Part shown: one piece after another, positions 1-5,601 of the stretch
Position numbering within the stretch: the first letter of the stretch is position 1
How the letters are laid out: the number at the start of each line of letters is the position of its first letter
Source: Archaeoglobales archaeon
Lineage (GTDB): Archaea; Halobacteriota; Archaeoglobi; Archaeoglobales; Archaeoglobaceae
DNA: 6,310 bases
Direction: 5' to 3'
Assembly: GCA_003662985.1 (NCBI GenBank)
Contig: QMZD01000113.1
Location: forward strand, 1 to 6,310
Made by a program: the position numbers and the translations under genes
The notes under the pieces: generated by a model
The model's input: only the letters and a program-made list of their open reading frames with translations
Told to the model about the DNA's origin: nothing
The model's database searches: none

Positions 1-272
1 AGCAAGGTTGCTATAGGCATTCCTGCAATAATAGCCGCCATTGCCCACCAGAACTGATAGCCTATTATGAAGACATAGGCCGGCAAACCTAGCATTGAGG
101 CGGGGCTTAGGTAGGTTGATTCCAGAGCCAAACCGTTAACAACGCTACCAATCTGCCTCCCGGCAACATAATAATCGGTGGCACTTTTCATTCTAACTCT
201 CGAATACCAGCCAATGGCAATGATGGCCAAGAAATACAGAACGGTTATTCCAACAACGACCGGATCTGCCAT
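1..272 (-). CDS. Sodium:solute symporter (SSS family, ActP/PanF-like), N-terminal part
   Basis: This is the first 90 codons of a membrane transporter that runs off the left edge. It would carry a small solute, probably a carboxylate such as acetate, into the cell with sodium. The protein starts MADPVVVGITVLYFLAIIAI, a first transmembrane helix (about residues 5-22). Next comes the SSS-type motif D33-Y-Y-V-A-G-R39, then a segment (about 44-62) ending in Y-L-S-P-A-S-M-L-G, which resembles the broken first core helix of ActP/PanF-type symporters. A further hydrophobic stretch follows at about 64-90. The ATG lies 5 bases after the stop of the small membrane protein gene, and the end of that gene (GGGGTGAT) supplies the ribosome binding site, so the two are translationally coupled. 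Family is secure; the substrate is inferred from gene context only. Confidence 0.9.
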   Translation of the reverse strand, partial: MADPVVVGITVLYFLAIIAIGWYSRVRMKSATDYYVAGRQIGSVVNGLALESTYLSPASMLGLPAYVFIIGYQFWWAMAAIIAGMPIATL

Positions 273-277
273 CTATA

Positions 278-490
278 TCACCCCGATGCCTCCTCCGCCT
301 TTTCCGGGAAGTAGAAGTATATCACCGACATTATCAGTGGTATAATCCACGTTCCCAGCAACGCTGCGTACACTTCTACTGCCAAAGGTATGTGGTTCCA
401 TCCTGCTGTCGCTTCGCCGATCCAGCAAATCGCTACGAAGCCGTAGTATAGTATCAACCCTACCCAAAATATTTTAGGTGGCCATGGCAT
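278..490 (-). CDS. Small two-helix membrane protein, putative symporter small subunit
   Basis: This 70-residue protein has two hydrophobic segments (about residues 6-25 and 40-61) and a short charged C-terminal tail (PEKAEEASG). It sits directly upstream of, and coupled to, the sodium:solute symporter gene. This arrangement is known from DUF485, DUF4212 and DUF3311 proteins, which accompany SSS transporters as small partner subunits. I cannot assign it firmly to any of these; a W-N-x-I-P-L stretch between the helices is the most family-like part. The start is well supported: GAGGTGATG stands just before the ATG, and a promoter lies about 40 bases upstream. It probably assembles with the symporter in the cytoplasmic membrane and may stabilise or regulate it. 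The gene is certain; the partner role is inference. Confidence 0.85.
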   Translation of the reverse strand: MPWPPKIFWVGLILYYGFVAICWIGEATAGWNHIPLAVEVYAALLGTWIIPLIMSVIYFYFPEKAEEASG

Positions 491-529
491 TTCATCACCT
501 CATTCACCAATATAAGAAAAAATAATTAC

Positions 530-544
530 AAATTTAAATCTTTC
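530..544 (-). promoter_or_regulatory. BRE/TATA promoter for the symporter genes
   Basis: On the minus strand this reads GAAAGATTTAAATTT, a purine-rich BRE followed by a TTTAAAT TATA box. A start about 25 bases downstream falls near position 508. That gives a leader of some 15-20 bases which just includes the GAGGTGATG ribosome binding site. The transporter pair can therefore be transcribed separately from the exonuclease gene upstream. Confidence 0.6.
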
Positions 545-570
545 TATTTCTTTCGCTTTACAAACATTAA

Positions 571-587
571 ATAATTTAAAAATTGTT
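571..587 (-). terminator. U-rich stretch after the exonuclease gene
   Basis: Immediately after the exonuclease stop codon the minus strand reads CAATTTTTAAATTATTT. Archaeal RNA polymerase stops at such U-runs without needing a hairpin. There is no clear stem here, so this is a weak call. Together with the promoter that follows, it fits a transcript end between exonuclease and transporter genes. Confidence 0.35.
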
Positions 588-1200
588 AGAAAATAAAGTC
601 AATACGGGTCATTTTTGTTGATTCAATGATTGATAACACCCTTTCCAGCGAGGTTAAACCATACTTCATAAGCTTAAGCAACTGGATTTGAAATATCTGA
701 GCTGTTAAAAAAGCGTCAGCCAAAGCATCGTGCCTGAATCTAACACTGAGGTTGTAATCCCTTATCAGGGAATCTAGGCTTAGATCTGCAGTACATTTCC
801 TCTCTCCAAGCCTATCAGAAAGCCATTTCTCCAAAAGAGCTATATCAATGCATTTGTTTTTCAACTCAATACCTTCCGCTTTGAACGCTTTTTTGAGGAA
901 GTCAAAATCGATTTCAACGGCATGACCGACAATTACACTATCTCCAATTTTTTTCTTAACCTCTTCTGCAATCTTTGAGAACTTTGGAGCTTTCTCAAGG
1001 GTTTTAGGATCTATTCCGTGGATTTTCATCGATTTGAGATCATAGGTTTCCGGTTTGACGAATGTGTAGTAGCTTTCCCCTGCAAGAATTTTCGTACCTT
1101 TCATGGGTACAATTGCAATGGACAAAATTTCATCCTTCAAAAGATTCAAACCCGTTGTTTCCAAATCTATTACGGAAAACCTCGCCTCTCTCAGATTCAT
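586..1200 (-). CDS. DEDDh-family 3'-5' exonuclease (DnaQ/PolC epsilon-like)
   Basis: This 204-residue single-domain protein belongs to the DnaQ-like DEDDh exonucleases, which remove nucleotides from 3' ends of DNA or RNA using two metal ions. All catalytic positions are visible: D12 and E14 in I-D-L-E-T-T-G (Exo I), D98 in G-H-A-V-E-I-D-F-D-F-L (Exo II), and H157 with D162 in R-H-D-A-L-A-D-A-F (Exo III). Residues about 165-204 form a helical tail and no other domain is fused. The ATG is preceded by GGTGAT at good spacing, 23 bases after the stop of the DUF294 gene, so the two are probably co-transcribed. Pairing with a DUF294/CBS protein next to an SSS transporter matches bacterial clusters where this nuclease is a dedicated partner rather than a replication proofreader. 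The substrate is unknown. Confidence 0.9.
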   Translation of the reverse strand: MNLREARFSVIDLETTGLNLLKDEILSIAIVPMKGTKILAGESYYTFVKPETYDLKSMKIHGIDPKTLEKAPKFSKIAEEVKKKIGDSVIVGHAVEIDFDFLKKAFKAEGIELKNKCIDIALLEKWLSDRLGERKCTADLSLDSLIRDYNLSVRFRHDALADAFLTAQIFQIQLLKLMKYGLTSLERVLSIIESTKMTRIDFIF

Positions 1201-1223
1201 TCTATCACCATGATATCCGATTT

Positions 1224-3053
1224 TCAGAATCCCCCCTCAATTCTGTACTTCCCCCTTATAAAATTCTGGAATGATGAAACTATTTTCAAAGCCTCCTTCA
1301 GAACGTAGGCATCGATTCTGTCTATCTCGTCCAATCTGATTATGTTGTCTCCTTCCCCTCCCGCCGAGATTGACATCGACTGGTGTTTGAGTCTCAGCTC
1401 TTGGAGGAATTCGTAACTTTCAAGTACCTCCCTCGCCCTTTCCTCGCTCAGGACATCTAAATTTCTAAGTTTTTCTATTCTTTCTTTCGTATTCGTTACA
1501 TCGAGTATTTTGTTGTCCAAAGCCAAGACCCTGACTCCATTGGCTATTGGGTATATACCATACAACTTTATGTCCAGACCTTTCTCAAGCCCCTTTACAC
1601 CGAAAAAACCAACGGGTGGCTCAATAGAAGTTGCATCCAAGGCGAGAAATCTTATAGCCTGATTCGTAACGCTCCTTTTTACATAATCGAGTAAAGCCAA
1701 ATAGAGTTTTTGATTTCCGTATATCGGTCTCAAATCAAGAAAAACGGATAAATACCTTATATTCTCACCTGTGAGCGAATTAAACCATTCCTTAAAATTC
1801 TTTTTCCACTCACTCAATGTGAGATTCCATTTCGGATTGGAAGCCATGTAGTTTGCTGTACATTTAGGAATTCCAACGTGGTCTAAAGCTTCATTAACCC
1901 TCTCAGCAAAGCTCAGCATCACTTTTCCATCTCCATCATGGATTAGGCAATTATCCTGATCGGTTGCAATAATCTGTTCCTTTCTTCCAGAACTGCCAAC
2001 ATGAATCCAAACATAATCCGGGAGATCTATACCTTTTTGCCGAAACTCATCCTCGATCATTCTTATTACTCTAACAACTGTCGAATCGTAAACCGAAGTT
2101 ATCATCCTACTCAATTCGTAGAAGTGCACACCTTTTATCGCAAGCCCAGCAACAGCCTTTCTGATGCCTTTGAGATGATTTTTAAGTTCATCGATCGTAT
2201 TTGCCTTCCTGATTTTCCTGTAGAGGGCAATCAAAGAGGAGCTTGGTTCAAACTGAGTCAATATGTCTTTGCTTGTTATAACACCCTTTACCTTCCCGTC
2301 ACTGACGACAACTATGTAGTTTATCCCTTTGTTTATCAATGTTAGATACGCCTCAAAAACGGGTTGTTCCTCGTCGACAGAGATCACTGGGGAGTTCATG
2401 AATTCTGTAACCTTTGCAGCTTTGTTTCCCGAGATCAGAACCTTCTTTAGATCGTGATCGGTAAGTATTCCAACGGGTTTGCCTTCCTCAACAACAATGA
2501 TCGATCCAACATTCTTCTCAAGCATCACCTCAGCAGCTTCTTCAACCGTTGCGTCAGGTTTGCATACAACGGGTTCCTTACTTACGATTTCTTTAACCCG
2601 AGTAAGGTAAATTTCCTCCTGAAAGGTTCCTTCAGTCTCCTTTAGAAGATTTGTGAAGGATCTGAATCTCCTGTTAATGAAGGTGCTAAAGAATGCGGAG
2701 AACTTTGGATTGGTCTCAAAAACCTTTTTGAACGCTTCCTTCTTTATTCTGTAACATATCGTATCGTCCATCGCAACAGCGCTAAGCGAAAAAGGGTTGC
2801 CGGTTATAGCGGAGAGAATGCCAAAGATTTCACCCTTGGAGATCGTATCCACAAGCGTGTCGTCATCATACAACCCAACAACCCCTGAAAAAACGAGGAA
2901 AATATATTTAGATTGCTTTCCCTTCTTAACAATCGTTGTTCCTTTCTCATAGGCTTCCACATCAAGATTTTCAACCAAGAGATTGAGTTCATCCTCAGTA
3001 AGAAAGGAGAAGGGTTTTATCCTCCTCATGTACTCCTTCGGTGGGCTTGTCAA
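1224..3053 (-). CDS. cNMP-binding, CBS-pair and DUF294 nucleotidyltransferase-like protein
   Basis: This 609-residue cytosolic protein has the full architecture of the bacterial DUF294 signalling family. A cyclic-nucleotide-type beta-barrel spans about 13-125. Two CBS motifs follow (about 152-205 and 213-268), which usually sense adenine nucleotides. The GlnD-like DUF294 nucleotidyltransferase region covers about 275-405, with G353-S-S-G-R-K and the acidic T364-D-Q-D-N. The DUF294 C-terminal region lies at about 435-600. The phosphate-binding loop of the barrel (G-N-P-F-S-L-S-A) lacks the arginine used to hold cAMP, so the ligand may differ or be absent. The predicted start is TTG, 12 bases after the dehydrogenase stop, with GGGGGTGA four bases before it. 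An ATG at 3027-3029 (residue 9), preceded by AAGGAG, is the alternative; both keep every domain. The modified target is unknown. Confidence 0.9.
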   Translation of the reverse strand: MTSPPKEYMRRIKPFSFLTEDELNLLVENLDVEAYEKGTTIVKKGKQSKYIFLVFSGVVGLYDDDTLVDTISKGEIFGILSAITGNPFSLSAVAMDDTICYRIKKEAFKKVFETNPKFSAFFSTFINRRFRSFTNLLKETEGTFQEEIYLTRVKEIVSKEPVVCKPDATVEEAAEVMLEKNVGSIIVVEEGKPVGILTDHDLKKVLISGNKAAKVTEFMNSPVISVDEEQPVFEAYLTLINKGINYIVVVSDGKVKGVITSKDILTQFEPSSSLIALYRKIRKANTIDELKNHLKGIRKAVAGLAIKGVHFYELSRMITSVYDSTVVRVIRMIEDEFRQKGIDLPDYVWIHVGSSGRKEQIIATDQDNCLIHDGDGKVMLSFAERVNEALDHVGIPKCTANYMASNPKWNLTLSEWKKNFKEWFNSLTGENIRYLSVFLDLRPIYGNQKLYLALLDYVKRSVTNQAIRFLALDATSIEPPVGFFGVKGLEKGLDIKLYGIYPIANGVRVLALDNKILDVTNTKERIEKLRNLDVLSEERAREVLESYEFLQELRLKHQSMSISAGGEGDNIIRLDEIDRIDAYVLKEALKIVSSFQNFIRGKYRIEGGF

Positions 3054-3065
3054 ACCTTCACCCCC

Positions 3066-4184
3066 TTATTCCAGAATCTTTCTCGAAATTATCACCTTCA
3101 TAATTTCCGAAGTTCCTTCAGCTATGTCGAGGAGTTTGGCATCCCTGTATGCCCTCTCGACGGGTGAGCCTGTTATAACTCCATGTCCACCGTAGATTTC
3201 TACGGCAATATCGGCAGCTTTCTTCGCAACCTCAGCTGCTTTTAGCTTGCATATCGCTCCAAGGGTTGTCACGTCGATAGAAGCGGTCACATCAAGCTTA
3301 GCTTCCTCATTTCCATCGGCCACCTTTGCAGAAGTGTAGACTAGGCTTTTAACCGCTTCGATCTCTGCTACGATGTCAGCAAGCATCCACTGGATGCCCT
3401 GAAAATCTGCAACCTTTTTGCCGAATGCGGATCTTTCTTTCGCATACTTTATCGCTGCTTCAAGGCATCTGTTTGCTATCCCTATCCCCATTGCAGAGAA
3501 GGGGATTCTGTTCGGAGCGAGAGTTCCCAAAGCAACCTTCAAACCTTTTCCCAACCCTCCAAGAATGTCTTCTTCCGCCACTTCAACGTTCGAGAATCCT
3601 ACCGAAGATAAACCACTACCTCTCATTCCCGAGGCATTCAGTTTCGTTACCACAATACTGTCCTTTTCAGTAAGAAATGCTGTCAAACCTTCTTCCGCTC
3701 TGGCGATCACAATAAAAACATTCCCAAATTCAGCGTTTGTGATTAACGTTTTCCTGCCGTTAAGGATGTAAACATCCCCCTCTTTTTTCGCCTCCATTTT
3801 AATCGCAGCCACATCACTTCCTCCTCCAGGCTCCGTCATGGCAAGAGTTCCAGCGCTTTTTTTGAGCTTCGGTATCCACTTTTCCTTCTGCTCCTTGGTG
3901 CCGAATAGCCTTAAAGCATCCATGGTTGCGTTATGAACTACAACGGAGTGAGCAACTCCAGCATTAACCTTTGCAAGGGATTCTGCTACAAGAGATGCGA
4001 GATAGTAACTCTCAAAACCGCCAAACTCTTTTGGGGCAAGAATTGACATCAAACCATGATCAAAAAGGGCTTGAAGGATTTCGGGATACATCTCATTATT
4101 TTTATCTATTGCAGTTGATTTTTTTGATATTAAAGGTAAAACCTTGGATACGCTTTCTTTAACTTCAACAACTTCCTCTACCAT
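3066..4184 (-). CDS. Acyl-CoA dehydrogenase, FAD-dependent
   Basis: This 372-residue enzyme oxidises an acyl-CoA to the 2,3-enoyl-CoA and passes electrons through FAD, usually to electron transfer flavoprotein. The helical N-terminal domain leads into the family signature A115-M-T-E-P-G-G-G-S-D124. Next come the R-S-A-F-G-K and Q-G-I-Q segments (about 251-265) that contact the flavin across the dimer. The C-terminal E-I-Y-G-G-H-G (329-335) is followed by A-E-G-T-S-E-I, whose E356 aligns with the catalytic base of short-chain and butyryl-CoA dehydrogenases. The frame stays open back to a TTG at 4349, but I chose the ATG at 4182-4184. It has GGTGAT just before it, gives the usual family length, and the extra 55 residues look unlike any dehydrogenase. 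The DUF294 gene follows after 12 bases. Chain-length specificity cannot be read. Confidence 0.92.
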   Translation of the reverse strand: MVEEVVEVKESVSKVLPLISKKSTAIDKNNEMYPEILQALFDHGLMSILAPKEFGGFESYYLASLVAESLAKVNAGVAHSVVVHNATMDALRLFGTKEQKEKWIPKLKKSAGTLAMTEPGGGSDVAAIKMEAKKEGDVYILNGRKTLITNAEFGNVFIVIARAEEGLTAFLTEKDSIVVTKLNASGMRGSGLSSVGFSNVEVAEEDILGGLGKGLKVALGTLAPNRIPFSAMGIGIANRCLEAAIKYAKERSAFGKKVADFQGIQWMLADIVAEIEAVKSLVYTSAKVADGNEEAKLDVTASIDVTTLGAICKLKAAEVAKKAADIAVEIYGGHGVITGSPVERAYRDAKLLDIAEGTSEIMKVIISRKILE

Positions 4185-4345
4185 TTTATCACCATTAATT
4201 GGGTTGTTTTTGATGTATAATACATTTTTGTTTCGTTCAAAATTGTTCAGAGAACGCAAAAGATTATCAAGAGTTTTACTTTCGACAACTAGCGAGCAAG
4301 GCTTCAAGTCTAGAGAACCAGGGCTGAGATTTTCAAGAACCAAAA
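4185..4345. other. Intergenic region before the dehydrogenase gene
   Basis: This 161-base spacer lies between the putative regulator and the dehydrogenase start. It happens to be open in the dehydrogenase frame, but its translation (for example K-N-V-L-Y-I-K-N-N-P) looks non-coding, and the TTG that would start it, overlapping the regulator's stop codon, has no ribosome binding site. It carries a palindrome and TATA-like element that probably form the operon promoter. Confidence 0.5.
4213..4225 (-). promoter_or_regulatory. Palindromic TATA-overlapping site upstream of the dehydrogenase operon
   Basis: ATGTAT-A-ATACAT is a perfect 13-base palindrome centred at 4219. On the minus strand it includes a TATTATA box preceded by the A-rich CGAAACAAAAATG. 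Its distance from the dehydrogenase ATG (4184) fits transcription starting about 8-12 bases before the gene. A protein bound here would cover the TATA box, which is how many archaeal repressors work. The palindrome is seen; operator function is inferred. Confidence 0.45.
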
Positions 4346-4744
4346 TCAAAGCGAGTCAGGATCGTAGCCCAACACTGCTGTCCACCACCATCGGGCCATG
4401 TCAACGAGATCTCTGCTAAAAACACCGCTAAGCCTGTATTCTCCATCCTTTACAGATATCATCCCGGCTCCTAAAAGCTTGTTCCTCATTGAGTAAAATG
4501 ATGAGCGAACCATTCCAAGCTCTTCCATCAGGTTTTCCCACTCCTCAACTCTCACGGGCTTCCCGGATTTTTGTCTTTCATCGACGATGTTGATGAACTT
4601 TATTGCCTTCATCGCAACGTCTTCTTTCCTGAAAAGTCTTCTCATCAGCTCGAGAAAAGGATTCTTTGACTGAGTTACCCTCGCAGCAGAGGCTGAGCGG
4701 ACAATTATGCTCGTCGAGGTTTTTGGAGCTTCCTTAACCTTCAT
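4346..4744 (-). CDS. Putative winged-helix DNA-binding regulator
   Basis: I do not recognise this 132-residue protein as a named family. Residues 1-27 are rich in Ser, Ala, Thr and basic residues and look disordered. Residues about 43-107 resemble a winged helix: a helix around A47-I-K-F-I-N-I-V-D, a second around V67-E-E-W-E-N-L-M, a likely recognition helix V79[13 protein letters not shown], then a beta wing M95[11 protein letters not shown]. The C-terminus is helical with three successive tryptophans (119-121). The ATG has no ribosome binding site but lies at promoter distance from a TATA box, so the mRNA is probably leaderless. It is divergent from the macro-domain gene and upstream of the dehydrogenase operon, so it could control either. 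Real gene: likely. Transcription factor: a structural guess. Confidence 0.7.
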   Translation of the reverse strand: MKVKEAPKTSTSIIVRSASAARVTQSKNPFLELMRRLFRKEDVAMKAIKFINIVDERQKSGKPVRVEEWENLMEELGMVRSSFYSMRNKLLGAGMISVKDGEYRLSGVFSRDLVDMARWWWTAVLGYDPDSL

Positions 4745-4766
4745 ATTTCAAAATTTGTGTGATAAA

Positions 4767-4784
4767 TTAATATAATATTTTCGG
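4767..4784 (-). promoter_or_regulatory. Promoter of the putative regulator, with palindromic TATA region
   Basis: The minus strand reads CCGAAAATATTATATTAA: a BRE (CCGAAAA) followed by TATTATAT. The box centre is about 30 bases from the ATG at 4744, so transcription should begin within a few bases of the start codon. The box contains AATAT-A-ATATT (4769-4779), a perfect 11-base palindrome sharing the core TATAATA with the site at 4213-4225. Confidence 0.55.
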
Positions 4785-4810
4785 TTATAGAATTTTGGAG
4801 TCAAGGACAT

Positions 4811-4822
4811 AAAGAATTTAAC
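4811..4822 (+). promoter_or_regulatory. Probable promoter of the macro-domain gene
   Basis: AAAGAATTTAAC contains a TATA-like AATTTAA centred about 26 bases before the ATG at 4844. With the normal archaeal spacing, transcription begins at or next to the start codon. This agrees with the lack of any GGTG-type ribosome binding site there. The match is modest and based on position as much as sequence. Confidence 0.45.
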
Positions 4823-4843
4823 GTTTCAGATCGATTTAGTTCC

Positions 4844-5422
4844 ATGGGCGTTGAAAAGATTAAAGAGATTAATGTTGGAGGGATCTCATTAAAGCTCGTT
4901 CAGGGAGACATAACAACATATCCCGCGAAGGCAATAGTAAATGCGGCAAATAAACACCTCGAACATGGAGGTGGAGTCGCATATGCTATAGCTAAGGCAT
5001 GCGCAGGAAACACTAGAGAATACACGAAAATAAGCAAGCAGGCGATGAAGGAGCAGATCGGAAGGAGCTACATAGAGCACGGAGAAGTTGTTGTAACTCC
5101 AGGGATGAGACTCGAGGATCGCGGAATAAAATTCGTGATCCACACCGTCGGCCCGATATGCAGCGGAAAGTGGGATGACTCCTTTAAAGATGAGGTCTAC
5201 AAGGCTTTTAAAGGACCTCTTGAAAAGGCCGAGGAACTCAAGCTCGATTCTATTGCCTTTCCGGCAGTAAGTGCTGGAATCTACGGCTGTCCGCTTGAGG
5301 AGGTTGTCAAGACCTTCATCGAGGTCGTTAAGGATTTTTCGGGAAAAGCTTCGAGCGTGAAGGAGGTTGCCCTTGTAATCTATGACAGGGAATCGGTGGA
5401 GGTTGCCAAGAGGTTCTTTTAG
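4844..5422 (+). CDS. Macro-domain protein, Af1521-like ADP-ribose binding
   Basis: This 192-residue single macro domain closely resembles what I recall of Archaeoglobus fulgidus Af1521, the structural prototype that binds ADP-ribose tightly. Relatives remove ADP-ribose from acidic residues or deacetylate O-acetyl-ADP-ribose. Ligand-site features are intact: Q20-G-D22-I-T (the Asp contacts adenine), I31-V-N-A-A-N36 (the second Asn contacts the distal ribose), the glycine loop H41-G-G-G-V-A-Y, H100-T-V-G-P, the phosphate loop P140-A-V-S-A-G-I-Y-G148, and Y180 in V-I-Y-D-R, which would stack on adenine. No extra domain or signal peptide is present, so it should be cytosolic. The chosen ATG gives the same N-terminal layout as Af1521 and a leaderless promoter spacing. 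It is divergent from the putative regulator; no ADP-ribosyltransferase is visible nearby. Confidence 0.95.
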   Translation: MGVEKIKEINVGGISLKLVQGDITTYPAKAIVNAANKHLEHGGGVAYAIAKACAGNTREYTKISKQAMKEQIGRSYIEHGEVVVTPGMRLEDRGIKFVIHTVGPICSGKWDDSFKDEVYKAFKGPLEKAEELKLDSIAFPAVSAGIYGCPLEEVVKTFIEVVKDFSGKASSVKEVALVIYDRESVEVAKRFF

Positions 5423-5442
5423 CCATAGGTACCATAGATCTC

Positions 5443-5559
5443 CTAATTATTTTTGCAGAGAATTTGCATGATTGCATGACATCTTTTTGCATGGCTTCCC
5501 GAATCCCTCAGACCAGTTGCATATCCTCCTATTCCTTCTATATCCTCGTATACCCTCAC
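5443..5559 (-). CDS. Doubtful 38-residue ORF antisense to the TTGCATG repeats
   Basis: A GTG at 5557-5559 opens a 38-codon frame that ends with TAG at 5443-5445. Its translation includes Y-E-D-I-E-G-I-G-G-Y-A-T-G and ends M-Q-I-L-C-K-N-N, richer in Gly, Asp and Glu than random AT-rich DNA would suggest. A TATA-like TTTAAATTG lies about 25-30 bases before the GTG on the same strand. I recognise no family. It could be a small protein, the decayed end of a lost gene, or chance; the repeated TTGCATG words on the other strand argue for the last two. Confidence 0.15.
   Translation of the reverse strand: MRVYEDIEGIGGYATGLRDSGSHAKRCHAIMQILCKNN
5446..5454 (+). terminator. U-rich stretch after the macro-domain gene
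   Basis: ATTATTTTT begins 24 bases after the macro-domain stop, and a second T-run (TCTTTTT) follows at 5482-5488. Such U-tracts are the usual archaeal intrinsic stop signals. No strong hairpin precedes them. Confidence 0.35.
5464..5522. repeat. Cluster of TTGCATG direct repeats
   Basis: TTGCATG occurs at 5464-5470, 5472-5478 and 5487-5493, and a shortened TTGCAT at 5517-5522; TTTTGCA also occurs at 5451-5457. Each word contains the self-complementary TGCA. Spacing is irregular (8, 15 and 30 bases), unlike CRISPR or a simple tandem array. This could be a cluster of protein-binding sites or the remains of an element. Confidence 0.4.
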
Positions 5560-5601
5560 CCTTAAACTACAGCGAACAAATCAATTTAAAGGGTTTTTCC
5601 G

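Noticed and set aside
2001..2345. Plus-strand open frame of 114 codons opposite the DUF294 gene.
   Set aside because: It lies entirely antisense to a well-supported domain protein and its translation has no recognisable family pattern.
3418..3771. Plus-strand open frame of 117 codons opposite the dehydrogenase gene.
   Set aside because: Antisense shadow of a conserved enzyme; the sequence is rich in Pro, Ser and Phe as expected from the reverse of a coding frame.
4185..4349. N-terminal extension of the acyl-CoA dehydrogenase from a TTG at 4349 that overlaps the regulator stop.
   Set aside because: No ribosome binding site at the TTG, a sequence unlike any dehydrogenase, a likely promoter inside it, and a good GGTGAT before the ATG at 4184 that gives the normal family length.
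4889..5143. Minus-strand open frame of 84 codons inside the macro-domain gene.
   Set aside because: The opposite strand encodes a full, motif-intact macro domain, and this frame shows no ribosome binding site or family match.
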